64,000 nucleotides of DNA from Marinobacter sp. S6332. Its GTDB lineage: Bacteria > Pseudomonadota > Gammaproteobacteria > Pseudomonadales > Oleiphilaceae. Positions 1 through 8,415 of this stretch are shown in pieces. The translations under genes and the position numbers were made by a program. The DNA lies in contig NZ_JALKAP010000015.1 of NCBI RefSeq assembly GCF_023016045.1, positions 1 through 64,000 of the forward strand. Direction: 5' to 3'. The notes under the pieces are model-generated. The model did not search any database. It was not told the origin of the DNA and saw only the letters and a list, made by a program, of their open reading frames with translations. Numbering within the stretch: position 1 is the stretch's first letter; every line of letters begins with the position of its first letter.

Positions 1-108
1 TTCGGAATAACGTGGCATGAATGCTCCCATGCCGCCCCTGATTGGTTAAATTCAGGCGAAATCGCCAACTGGACAACTAGGCTGACAGAGGGGGCAGATG
101 CCGAGTAA
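1..108 (+). CDS. 3' end of an unidentified gene (partial)
   Basis: The first reading frame is open from the window edge to a TAA at 106-108 and encodes about 35 residues ending in EGADAE. The last 11 bases overlap the start of the next gene, which is a normal arrangement for co-transcribed genes. The visible tail has two or three Trp residues and no motif I recognise. It could equally be a chance open frame, because only the 3' end can be seen. Confidence 0.3.
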   Translation, partial: FGITWHECSHAAPDWLNSGEIANWTTRLTEGADAE

Positions 109-418
109 GAATTTTTCAAATAAAACCTGGTGGGTTCCTGAGGCTGGCAATGAGGGCAAGCCAAAAGACCCCTATGCAATGCTAGAGGGAACAACTGTCC
201 CTGAGCTCTCGAGCATCACAGATTTTGCGAGCAACCAACAATTTAAAGCGATAAAAGACGGAGGTGGGGCGATGATGGCGTACACGCGCGCTCAATCCGG
301 CAGGATGGATCCTGACATCAGAAGGGCGACTGAGAGGAGCCTACGCCAGTATTGTGAACTCGACACGCTCGCCATGGTGATGATTATGCAGGCTTGGAGA
401 GCAGATGCTGATGTTTAG
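98..418 (+). CDS. DUF2779-like C-terminal fragment
   Basis: This 106-residue product resembles only the C-terminus of DUF2779 proteins. It has the DPYxxL segment near residue 24, the GGGAMMAY stretch near residue 56 and the characteristic YCELDTLAMVMI tail near residue 85. Full-length members are several hundred residues long and carry an RNase-H-like nuclease-type fold, so most of the protein is missing. A TGA lies in frame at 83-85, so the reading frame cannot extend into the window edge. A purine-rich GAGGGGG precedes the ATG, so translation may still occur. It is either a decayed remnant or the last part of a gene broken by a frameshift upstream. Function cannot be assigned from this piece alone. 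Confidence 0.55.
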   Translation: MPSKNFSNKTWWVPEAGNEGKPKDPYAMLEGTTVPELSSITDFASNQQFKAIKDGGGAMMAYTRAQSGRMDPDIRRATERSLRQYCELDTLAMVMIMQAWRADADV

Positions 419-652
419 CTCAAATCAATTGACGAGGTCAGATAGAAAGAGGGTTGGGCTACACAAACTGTGACTAATAAGGTCACGTGATTTGTGACGT
501 TGATTCGCCTGCGCACTGAGCCAGATCCTAAAATGTTGTCCGGGATTAGTTGACCACTACACAGATCTCCAAGTCGAACATGCGCTCATTAAGATTTAAA
601 AGTAAATTTTTGCAAATTTGGAAGTAAGCATATCACACAAGGAGTTATTCAA

Positions 653-1372
653 ATGCCCAAGCAAATGAAAATAAGTTTCGAAATAATAGAAAGCGCACAG
701 GTAGATGCTCACTACTTTAGCGCCGAGACACAAGAAACGATTAAAGACATGATTTCTAGCGGAGCATACGAAGAGGACGAAATCGTTGAGTCTATTAGAG
801 AGTATCGAGATGGCGATGGAGTTTGTGTATCCAATGGTATGTTTGTTGATGATGAAAATATCACGTGTACTATTTCCGACGGCGATGAAACACTCAGTGT
901 TAACCTAATTTCTTATTTTGACGGCGAATATGAATCTTTCGAAGAGATGATAGCAGACCATGATCTTCAGGAATCAAAAGCAATAATTGCAGTTGATGTT
1001 GATAATCAGATATATCTAACCAAGTCTGATGATCCGTCCAAAAAACAAAGTGTGATGCTAGAAATTATCAATTATATGAGTGGTCAGCTTGTGGGTTGGT
1101 TTGAGGTTGAAGATGATGTAAATCTTCAAGATCTTGATATGAAAGACTTTAAGATTCAGTTGCTCAGTGTCGATGGCGAAGGCGAATTGCAGGAACTGAC
1201 ATATGGCGAAGGTTTAATCGGATCTCTATGTGAACTCGAAATCCATAAAGTTTCATATAAAGGTAAAGACCTTGACCTAGGCCTAAACTTTCAGGGCGGC
1301 AGTGGAGAGGCTAGAATATATATGCGAGAAGAAGATGGCACTCTGTCGTGGAATCCTTACCTTTTTCTATAA
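653..1372 (+). CDS. Very acidic protein of unknown function
   Basis: I do not recognise the family. The 239-residue product carries about 53 Asp/Glu against about 16 Lys/Arg, spread along the whole length, with no signal peptide and no membrane segment. It therefore looks like a soluble cytoplasmic protein. A strong ribosome binding site (AAGGAG, about 641-646) lies at good spacing from the ATG, which supports a real gene. The coding region is more AT-rich than the metabolic genes further right, in keeping with an acquired segment. It converges on the GIY-YIG-like gene with about 200 bases between them. Such charge is seen in DNA-mimic anti-restriction proteins and in some immunity proteins, but no sequence motif here shows either role. 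Confidence 0.6.
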   Translation: MPKQMKISFEIIESAQVDAHYFSAETQETIKDMISSGAYEEDEIVESIREYRDGDGVCVSNGMFVDDENITCTISDGDETLSVNLISYFDGEYESFEEMIADHDLQESKAIIAVDVDNQIYLTKSDDPSKKQSVMLEIINYMSGQLVGWFEVEDDVNLQDLDMKDFKIQLLSVDGEGELQELTYGEGLIGSLCELEIHKVSYKGKDLDLGLNFQGGSGEARIYMREEDGTLSWNPYLFL

Positions 1373-1577
1373 TTTGCTGATGGGCAAAAATACCTGCTGG
1401 CGCACAAGCTTTTCGCCTGAATTTCGCCAAGATGGCGGGAAACGGGCGAAAACAAATAAATGAAAACGAATAAACGAAAACGAAAGTAATGCCTGAAGCT
1501 CCTTTACTAATATTTTTTAGATGTGAAGAGCAATTTTGCGAAAAGCTGGGCGTACGATTAAAAAGATCGTCTTGGCA

Positions 1578-2777
1578 TCAGTTAGTCTCTAACGCCTCAG
1601 TTATCATATATTGAGTTAACTTTGAAAGATCGTGCACATCTTCTGTGTCCGACGTGATCAATATCTGTTGATTTAATCTATCTTTTGTTTGCCTAGAAAC
1701 TTTTAGCCCCATTCTCACAATGGCAGAATTCGCAAGTGCTGTATTGATGGCGAGCGCTTCAAGGCGAGGCCTCCAGCAAATGGTCAAAACGTTTAAAAAT
1801 CCGCGGCTTGTATTCTGAATCTTTCGTAAACGAAGATCGCCGTTATTGGTGTTCGTATATTCTATAAACGCGTCATTGCGAAGTTCAACTGCGTCTTGAA
1901 TGTTACTTATAAACTTTTTAGCCCAAGCTGGAGCTTGCTCAAGGTTCTCCATAAACTTGGGGTTTTCAAAATCATCGGACGGTTGTTTCAGTGTTTCGTT
2001 CCCCGTTGGCATTGTTTTCTCTATGCCATCGCACACGGTATCTTGAGTTTTTGAGACTACCCCATGGTGTTTCTGATTTCTCCGAAGTGAGTCGATAAAG
2101 AGGCCTATGGTCCGATCTAACGAGAGGGCTTCGATATCTTTATTCTGTCTTTTAGCGATGTAGTTGACCGATGGCTCGATTTGCTCGACGAGTTGTGATT
2201 CTGTAAGACTAATGAGGTGTCTGACGGTCTCTGTCGTGAAATTACCTGTTAATTTGACGTAAACCAAGGTCACTCTATTAAGAATAGCTTTCCAATCAGG
2301 AGACACCTCACTAAGTTCTGGCCAGAAAAGCTTGCTGGCAGCATAACGTTCAAAGGTGCTACTGCAACCTCGATCCGTGGTTAACAGTTCGTCGTTCCCT
2401 TGAATAAGTCCGTTGACTAATTCGCGCGCAAACTGATTTGTTGGTGTTAGTTCTTGCGCGTCGGAAACAATCTTGCCGAAAGCTCTTTTCGAAAACGACA
2501 GAGTGCGATCAAGTAAGGTGAGTGTTCCAATATGTTTTATCCATCTGTCACTTAGAACGGAACCCTTCTTCCAGTTGTGTTTTTTACCTTGGTATTTTCC
2601 TATGTATTTGAGTTTATCATCGATGAGGATCCCGTAAATTCCGCCTCCACCGATTTCCACAGAATTCTTTATTGGTTTTACGGAGAATCTGGAGATGGGG
2701 AGGTGGCCAATGAGGGGGCCGCGCTCAAGAAGCTCGACGATGTCAATTGCTTTGTAGGTTTTAGTTTCTATTTTCAT
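1578..2777 (-). CDS. GIY-YIG nuclease-like protein beside a STAND gene
   Basis: The 399-residue protein has a divergent GIY-YIG signature. Gly46-Ile-Tyr48 is followed by Tyr58-Ile-Gly60, then Arg78 and His82 in the helix that normally carries the catalytic Arg. A later segment (ESQLVEQIEPSVN, about 193-205) resembles the Glu...Pro..Asn end of that fold. The gap between the YIG and the Glu helix is longer than in small GIY-YIG nucleases. The remaining C-terminal half (about 210-399) is unknown. The gene starts 71 bases after the stop of the large STAND ATPase gene on the same strand, so the two are probably co-transcribed with the sensor first. I infer a DNA- or RNA-cleaving effector controlled by that ATPase. 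The family call is moderate, the effector role is inference. Confidence 0.65.
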   Translation of the reverse strand: MKIETKTYKAIDIVELLERGPLIGHLPISRFSVKPIKNSVEIGGGGIYGILIDDKLKYIGKYQGKKHNWKKGSVLSDRWIKHIGTLTLLDRTLSFSKRAFGKIVSDAQELTPTNQFARELVNGLIQGNDELLTTDRGCSSTFERYAASKLFWPELSEVSPDWKAILNRVTLVYVKLTGNFTTETVRHLISLTESQLVEQIEPSVNYIAKRQNKDIEALSLDRTIGLFIDSLRRNQKHHGVVSKTQDTVCDGIEKTMPTGNETLKQPSDDFENPKFMENLEQAPAWAKKFISNIQDAVELRNDAFIEYTNTNNGDLRLRKIQNTSRGFLNVLTICWRPRLEALAINTALANSAIVRMGLKVSRQTKDRLNQQILITSDTEDVHDLSKLTQYMITEALETN

Positions 2778-2848
2778 GATGGTGAATCAGACCCCGTATC
2801 CGTATCGCTTATTGTCAGAAAATTTCGTTGGAGTTTCCCACGCAGGCT

Positions 2849-5800
2849 TTAACAACCTTCAAGGGCTAATCTGGCTGCCTGTGTGTCCTTGCCGTCTTGG
2901 CCAAAGGCTGAGTCGTATGCCTCCAAAGCCTTCCCGAAAGCGATCTTAGCCGATGCCTTTTGTCCACAGGCCAACTCCAATTCTCCGAGTCTGTAGTAAA
3001 GGCGTGCCGTTTTTGGATGTTTAGGTCCAAGCAGGGACTCGCGGATTCCAATAGCGCGGTTATATGCGCCTCGGGATTCATTGTAGGCCCCTTTAAGTTC
3101 GTAAAGTTTACCTAAGGCGCTCAGACTGCTTGCGACATCCTCGCTGTTTTCACCCTCGTTATTCTCATTAAGTTTTAGGGCCCCCAATAAATGTTTATGC
3201 GCCTCATCGTAGCGTCCCATCGACCTCAGCAGCACCCCGTAAAACTGAAGATTCACTACGAAGGCACAATCCTCAGAGCCGAATATGCGCTCGCTGATTT
3301 CCAACGATCTTCTAAAAAATGGTTCAGCCGCATCAAGATCATCGCGTTTTCGGAAAAGGTTGCCCAGATTTTCTAGGCGGAACATGGTGTCTATGTCCTC
3401 TGGGCCACGTGCGCGCTGGTTGATCTCCAGCGCCCTTCGAAGAAGCAGTTCCTCTGCATCAAGATCTCCGCGCTCGCCAACGACACGAGCAAGACTATTG
3501 ATTCTGTCACCCGTGCAGGGATGATCGGGACCGAGTGCTCGCTCAGTAATCGCCAGCGCTCTTCTGGAAAATTGTTCCGCCGCATCTAGATCACCGTGTT
3601 TATAGAGCAAATCGGCGAAGTTGTTGATTAAATTGGCGGTACTGGGGTGGTCGGATCCGAATATGCGCTCTGTGATCTCCAGTGCTTTTCGAAAAAGTGG
3701 TTCCGCTGTATAGAAGTCATTGTGCTCGCTTAGGAATGAGACGAGGTTATTGATTGAACTTATGGTGCTGGAGTGTTCGGGACCAAATGCGCGCTCGTTG
3801 ATTTCAACCGCCCTTCTAAAGAGTTGTTCAGCTGAATCAAAGGGATCGCCCATTCCATCCAGAAGGATGGCGAGGTTAGCGATGGTGGCTGCGGTGTTGG
3901 GATGTTCTGGGCCGAGTGCACGCTCGTTCACTTTCACCGCTTTCTGAAAAAGATTATAAGCCGGACCGACATTACCGCTAAGTTTTTGGAGAAGACCGAG
4001 TTCGTTCAGTTTCTCCCCAGCCTCTGGGCTGTATTCGCCTTGAATTTTTGAGGCCACTTGAAGGGCAAACTCTGCCATTTCAATGGCAAAGTCCGTGTAT
4101 CGGCCCGCATATGTCAGCAATTTTGAAACATTGGCCGCAAGGTCGCCAGTGGATTCAGCGCTTCCGTCAAGTTTCCATCGCAACCAGACGTCTTTGTAGG
4201 CATCCTCCAGCTTGAGATTGAGATTTTTCTCAACAGCGAGCCAATAGCCGAGTAGCTCAGACTTATCTCGATTGGTAGTGATTGACTGAAAGAGGTTACT
4301 GTTAGTTAGTGATGCCGAGAGGCGGTCCCATCGGTTGGCTTTTTGCCACTGATAGGGAATTTCCTCAGAAGCACGGGTATCACTTATCAGATTACCATCT
4401 TTGAAGGCATTCACTTCAAACCATTCTGCTAGTTTTCGATGAGCCTCACGACGCAGCGAAAGGGCACTATCGCTTTGTCCCTCATCCTCAAGACAATTGT
4501 TGCCTGCCATATAGCGATCGGAAACAGCAATGCTAAGGTAATCATGAGAAAAAACGTAGCGCCCGGTGTTTTCTATGAGCGCAGGGCCCAGGGCATGGCG
4601 GATGTGTGCCCACTTCATCAGGGGAATCCCTGTGTAGGCGAGAAGCTCCTCTTCTCGAAGACCACTGCGGGCGGCCCAGAGGGCCGTCATGATCTGCCGC
4701 ATGATGGCAGCCCCATGATCTTCTTCGATCCTTGCGAGCACACGCTCAAAGAGGTCATCAACCGTCTCACTTTCCTTGTAGTAGTCAATTTGCTCACTGA
4801 GTCGTTCGTGCTCCCCAAAGAGTCTCAATTCTTCGGCAAGGGTGAGCAGAAACAGTGGATTGGTCACCAGAGGGTGAGTCATCACCTGCTCGATCATCGG
4901 TTCCGGCAAAGTTTTGTTATACAGTCTCAGATAAGCGGTAAACACCTGACGCGAAGTTTCATGGTCAAGAGGCTTGACCTCAATGTGCCGCCATTCTGCT
5001 TTTTGAGTGAGGTGTTCGCGGACCTCTCCCGGTAGTGTGGAGACCACTAAATGTATGTTGTTTGGGAGCCGGTTTGGGAGCCAGCGGAGCTCACGCCGGT
5101 CCGTGAGGCCGTTGAGTGAGTCCAGTGCAAATAGAAACCGCTTATTGTTTTGCTCGGCCCACGCGCTAGCGATTCCAAGCCACTCGGGAAAAGCCTGCAG
5201 CAAAGCCTCTGGGTCAGATTCAGCTTCGTCTTCTGTCTCGGTTTCAAGACGAATCCGCTCAACAAGGCGACGGACGAGCGCCACTGGGTCAGCCGCGCTG
5301 GGGTTCGCCCCGATGTAGTGAGCGTGGACGATAAGATTGTCCTGATCTGTGAGTCGATCAATCCAGTTTGCGAGCAGGGCACTTTTACCGCTCCCGGACT
5401 CACCCTCAAGCAAGATCCACTGCATTTGGCTATTGAGAGCTTGATCCAGTGCATCTAGATAGGACGAGCCGCCGATGTAGATACGTCGCCGGGGTGCCGC
5501 ATAGGCCTCGTGCTGCAGGAGCTCGCGGGTAAAGGCATCGGGCACATCAGTGGCCGGAAATGCACCATCGAGTGCTGCCCAAAGATCCTCTAATATCTGG
5601 TTGGCGACGGCCTGTGGATTTTCATAATTCTCCACGAACGGGAAGTCGCTTTCGCGGATGCGGTTTTTAAGAGCGTCCTGCCTGGTCTGGTCTTCCGCGG
5701 ACATGGGTAAATAGTCGCCACCCTGATTTTGTGAATATTCTGGGCTGCGGAAATAAAACATCGCTCTGCCAGCCATGTCCGGGTTGTTGAGCACACCGTG

Positions 5801-6214
5801 CAGAATCTCGAGCTCGGTGACGCTCTTTCCACCTTGATGCTCTTCCAGCCATGGATGCGTTTCCAGAATCTCGGCAGGGTATGCTTCTGAGGGCGGCACC
5901 CAGCCGTATCGTTCACCGAGAAGCCCAATAAAAAAGGGCCGAGATCGATCGATCTCGGCCAAACAGATCGGTAAGACATCACCACGCTCTGCTTCTTGTT
6001 CAGTGATGCCCCATCGAAGATCGACGTCGACGAGATCCACGAAGCGTTCTGCCAGTCTTGCTCTCAAAGTGGGGAACACTTGTCTTACAAGAAGATCACG
6101 CTCTTTCGTAAAGTCACGAAAGGTTGAGGATAGAAAAACCCTTACAGCGCGTTGAGCCGAGGAAATTTTTTTATTCATGTTTGCATACCATCGATTTTTC
6201 AATTTGCGTGCCAT
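2849..6214 (-). CDS. DUF4062-STAND NTPase with kinesin-light-chain-type TPRs
   Basis: This 1121-residue protein has the three-part plan of NLR-like STAND sensors. Residues about 20-125 form a DUF4062 domain (RVFLSSTFRDF, then FFIGLLGERYGWVP). Residues about 245-480 are a NACHT/AAA-type ATPase with P-loop GESGSGKS (Lys277) and a Walker B segment FLFALDSLNG. From about 738 to 1115 there are nine nearly uniform 42-residue TPRs of the kinesin light chain type (ERALGPEHP-like ends). In the STAND class the repeats bind a trigger and ATP-driven assembly activates a partner or an N-terminal effector. The putative GIY-YIG nuclease follows in the same operon, which suggests an immune role. No clear Shine-Dalgarno precedes the first ATG. 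The second Met, about 12 codons in, is an alternative start. Confidence 0.85.
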   Translation of the reverse strand: MARKLKNRWYANMNKKISSAQRAVRVFLSSTFRDFTKERDLLVRQVFPTLRARLAERFVDLVDVDLRWGITEQEAERGDVLPICLAEIDRSRPFFIGLLGERYGWVPPSEAYPAEILETHPWLEEHQGGKSVTELEILHGVLNNPDMAGRAMFYFRSPEYSQNQGGDYLPMSAEDQTRQDALKNRIRESDFPFVENYENPQAVANQILEDLWAALDGAFPATDVPDAFTRELLQHEAYAAPRRRIYIGGSSYLDALDQALNSQMQWILLEGESGSGKSALLANWIDRLTDQDNLIVHAHYIGANPSAADPVALVRRLVERIRLETETEDEAESDPEALLQAFPEWLGIASAWAEQNNKRFLFALDSLNGLTDRRELRWLPNRLPNNIHLVVSTLPGEVREHLTQKAEWRHIEVKPLDHETSRQVFTAYLRLYNKTLPEPMIEQVMTHPLVTNPLFLLTLAEELRLFGEHERLSEQIDYYKESETVDDLFERVLARIEEDHGAAIMRQIMTALWAARSGLREEELLAYTGIPLMKWAHIRHALGPALIENTGRYVFSHDYLSIAVSDRYMAGNNCLEDEGQSDSALSLRREAHRKLAEWFEVNAFKDGNLISDTRASEEIPYQWQKANRWDRLSASLTNSNLFQSITTNRDKSELLGYWLAVEKNLNLKLEDAYKDVWLRWKLDGSAESTGDLAANVSKLLTYAGRYTDFAIEMAEFALQVASKIQGEYSPEAGEKLNELGLLQKLSGNVGPAYNLFQKAVKVNERALGPEHPNTAATIANLAILLDGMGDPFDSAEQLFRRAVEINERAFGPEHSSTISSINNLVSFLSEHNDFYTAEPLFRKALEITERIFGSDHPSTANLINNFADLLYKHGDLDAAEQFSRRALAITERALGPDHPCTGDRINSLARVVGERGDLDAEELLLRRALEINQRARGPEDIDTMFRLENLGNLFRKRDDLDAAEPFFRRSLEISERIFGSEDCAFVVNLQFYGVLLRSMGRYDEAHKHLLGALKLNENNEGENSEDVASSLSALGKLYELKGAYNESRGAYNRAIGIRESLLGPKHPKTARLYYRLGELELACGQKASAKIAFGKALEAYDSAFGQDGKDTQAARLALEGC
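5930..5960 (-). terminator. Terminator-like perfect palindrome inside the STAND gene
   Basis: Positions 5937-5960 form a perfect 24-base palindrome (GGCCGAGATCGA and its complement). On the coding (minus) strand it is followed at once by C and six T residues (5935-5930). This is the layout of a rho-independent terminator about 250 bases into the STAND coding sequence. The bases also encode a conserved DUF4062 stretch (EIDRSRPFF), so the T run comes from two Phe codons and the hairpin could be a coding accident. If active it would cut most transcripts of the sensor gene short. Confidence 0.4.
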
Positions 6215-6376
6215 TGAGGCTAGACTGCAATCTGCTTCGGAGCGACTAAGAACTATCTTAAAACTAACAGCAAACTCGGACAGTTATGATGGGCCAAGAG
6301 TTTTGCGCGTCTCAATTGCAGATAAAATAAACTAATAAAATTGCTCGTCGTGAGTTGGCTGAATCGGAGAATAATA

Positions 6377-8131
6377 TTGAACCGCCTCATTTCTTTCTTT
6401 GAAAATAAAATAATAATCGGCTTGATCATCGGAGTCTGCATCCTGTTCGTTCTCACTATCCGAGAAAAAATGATTTTGGACGAAACCATGTCGCTCTGGC
6501 GCGCAGCCGTCTTGGAATTTACATTGAGCGAATCTGAAGATGGATACGGCCTTTATCTGGCGTTTTTGATTAAAGTAACGCTAGCATGGGCGGTGATTCG
6601 GATCTATGTGGCCTCAGCGGGCTTGTCATTCGACCGTTTTTCAGCGCGCAGATTCTCTCGTGACCATGTGATTATTATTGCTGAGAGCAATATTGTTGAT
6701 TTCCCAACCTCGCAGATTGGACGTAATAATTTCTATCTTGCGTTCGACCTTGCCCTGAATATGTCCAAACGTTCCGGAGTTGTGTTCGTTGCCCCCAGCG
6801 TCTCGGATGATACGCGAGCACGGCTGTGGAGTGCGGGCGTGAAAGTTCTCGACTACCAGAAAAATATTCCAAGCTTGCTTAGGGATGCAGGTACAAAGCG
6901 AGCGAAGAAGTTAGTGGCTATGCGTTCTGAGTTGGACGAGAACATCGCAATTTGTCGGGTGGCACTAGCTCCAGAATTCTCCGAGCCGTCGTTGAAACTT
7001 TACTGCCAGATTCCAACTCAGAGCGAGATGCGCAGATTTAATCCCGAGTTTTATTACGACGCCGAGACTTTGGTGCGGTTCAGGTCCTTTAATGAGTCTC
7101 AAATGATCGCGCGTGACCTGTTGCGAAGCTTCCCACCAGACCAGAACATCGCACCACTCGAGGAGGCGGCTGTGCATATTGGGTTGTTCGGGTTTGGAGA
7201 GATCGGACAAGCTATTGTTGAACAGTTTGCACGAGTTGGCCACTACAGAAGTGGAAAGAAAGCGATCGTCTCGATTTTCGCGAAGGACCTCAAGGAGCAG
7301 TGGCAAATGCTGTTGCAAGCGTTTCCAAATATCGAGGACTGGCTTGAAATTCGACTGCATGAGTGCTCAGAGAAAAGTGACTTCCGGATTGAGGAGGAAG
7401 AGCTTCGAGGAATGATTAGAGCCTACGTTTGTCACATTAATGAGGTTGTCAATTTACGCCTCTCCAAAACGTTGGTCGATTATAGTTTGGATGCAGAGGC
7501 TGATCTCAGTGAAAGCCTTGATGTGGTCGCTATTGACCCGCCAGGAGGGACGGTGCTCTCAGATTTTTGGGTGCACGGCCGTCATAACGGGAAGTTCCAT
7601 TCGTACTCTTTAGCAAATATGACGCCGGAGCAGAGCGATTCAGTCGATAAAACTTTGATCAGTGAAGAAGTAGATCGACGCGCGAGACTTCTCCATGAAG
7701 CTTATGTCGCCAAAGAACAGTCCAAAGCAGAGCAGCGGGGAGAACCGTTATTGCCAAACGTGAAGTCTTGGGAGGATCTCAAAGAGAATGTCCGAGATTC
7801 AAACCGACGTGTCGCGGACCATTTCGAGGTCAAGGTCAGAGCCCTTGGCTGTCACCTCGTTCCAAGAAACGCAGGAAATGAAGCTGTAATTACATCCGAG
7901 GACTTGGAAATGCTCGCGGAGATGGAGCACAACCGTTGGTGGGCTGATCGTGCACTGAATGGATGGACTTATGGACAGCAAAGAGATGATAGAAAGAAGG
8001 TCCATCCAAACATGGTGCCATATGAGGCGCTCAGCGAATCAGACAAACAGAAAGATCGTGATTTTGTGCTTGAAGTCGCCAAGGTATTTCGCCATGAGGG
8101 GTTAATCATCTCCGAAAAAGACCTTGGTTAG
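6377..8131 (+). CDS. Two-TM protein with NAD-binding (TrkA-N-like) and RyR domains
   Basis: The protein starts with two membrane segments (about residues 10-32 and 60-86). A region with two Rossmann-like strands follows (DHVIIIAE near 95, and VHIGLFGFGEIGQAIVEQ near 265), as in TrkA-N/RCK parts of ion channel proteins. It ends in a RyR (ryanodine receptor) domain at about 505-570, with the hallmark EMEHNRWWADRALNGWTYG and a HPNMVPYEAL continuation. Prokaryotic RyR domains are often found with nucleotide-sensing conflict systems and are thought to bind ligands. The gene is divergent from the STAND operon with about 160 bases between starts. I chose TTG 6377 because GGAGA lies six bases upstream. 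In-frame TTG 6341 would add 12 residues. A membrane effector gated by a nucleotide ligand is a reasonable inference. Confidence 0.75.
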   Translation: MNRLISFFENKIIIGLIIGVCILFVLTIREKMILDETMSLWRAAVLEFTLSESEDGYGLYLAFLIKVTLAWAVIRIYVASAGLSFDRFSARRFSRDHVIIIAESNIVDFPTSQIGRNNFYLAFDLALNMSKRSGVVFVAPSVSDDTRARLWSAGVKVLDYQKNIPSLLRDAGTKRAKKLVAMRSELDENIAICRVALAPEFSEPSLKLYCQIPTQSEMRRFNPEFYYDAETLVRFRSFNESQMIARDLLRSFPPDQNIAPLEEAAVHIGLFGFGEIGQAIVEQFARVGHYRSGKKAIVSIFAKDLKEQWQMLLQAFPNIEDWLEIRLHECSEKSDFRIEEEELRGMIRAYVCHINEVVNLRLSKTLVDYSLDAEADLSESLDVVAIDPPGGTVLSDFWVHGRHNGKFHSYSLANMTPEQSDSVDKTLISEEVDRRARLLHEAYVAKEQSKAEQRGEPLLPNVKSWEDLKENVRDSNRRVADHFEVKVRALGCHLVPRNAGNEAVITSEDLEMLAEMEHNRWWADRALNGWTYGQQRDDRKKVHPNMVPYEALSESDKQKDRDFVLEVAKVFRHEGLIISEKDLG

Positions 8132-8194
8132 TTAACCACTACAGAGCAATTTAAGGGTCCGTCGATAGTCCCTGACCGGCGTAAGTCGATATAG

Positions 8195-8359
8195 GGTGGC
8201 GCAATAGCAGATTACAGCGTCACCGATGACGCTATTCTGGATCGACTGATGCACAACGCCCATCGCTGGGCTCTGAATGGAGAATCCATGAGAAAACGAC
8301 TCAGGAAATTAACTGAACGTGAACACCTGGGGTACAAACCTCGGTGGGGAATGCGTTAA
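8195..8359 (+). pseudogene. istB: istB 3' remnant (IS21-family ATPase)
   Basis: An open stretch after a TAG at 8192-8194 encodes the conserved IstB C-terminus (DDAILDRLMHNAHR, then GESMRKRLRKLTE) and ends with TAA at 8357-8359. Only about 54 codons remain of a protein of roughly 250 residues, and no istA is present. IstB assists the IstA transposase of IS21 elements, and in those elements istB is the second gene with its 3' end next to the right terminus. That matches the terminal repeats found just downstream. The rest of the element has been lost up to the end of the RyR gene. Confidence 0.75.
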
Positions 8360-8368
8360 GAAAAAGGG

Positions 8369-8415
8369 TGTTTACGGTCAGCCGGAATGAGTGTTCACGT
8401 TCGCCGGAATACGCA
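8369..8415 (+). mobile_element. IS21-family right end with two terminal repeats
   Basis: Two related units, TGTTTACGGTCAGCCGGAAT (8369-8388) and TGTTCACGTTCGCCGGAAT (8392-8410), are followed by ACGCA. Repeated blocks of this type are the usual transposase binding sites at IS21 termini. Together with the istB tail just upstream they mark the right end of a deleted IS21-like element. The element abuts a higB fragment, which places the insertion inside that toxin gene. Confidence 0.65.

Noticed and set aside
3285..5035. Several open frames on the plus strand across the STAND gene.
   Set aside because: They lie opposite a long protein with clear domains and are rich in Ser/Arg, as expected of antisense frames. 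No ribosome sites or family features.
546..8146. TTAGTTGACCACTACACAG (546-564) and TTAGTTAACCACTACAGAG (8128-8146) match at 17 of 19 bases on both sides of the defence cluster and could be read as att or IS ends.
   Set aside because: A match of this quality between any two sites is expected many times by chance in 64 kb, and the second copy overlaps the stop codon of the RyR gene. No integrase or target gene supports it.
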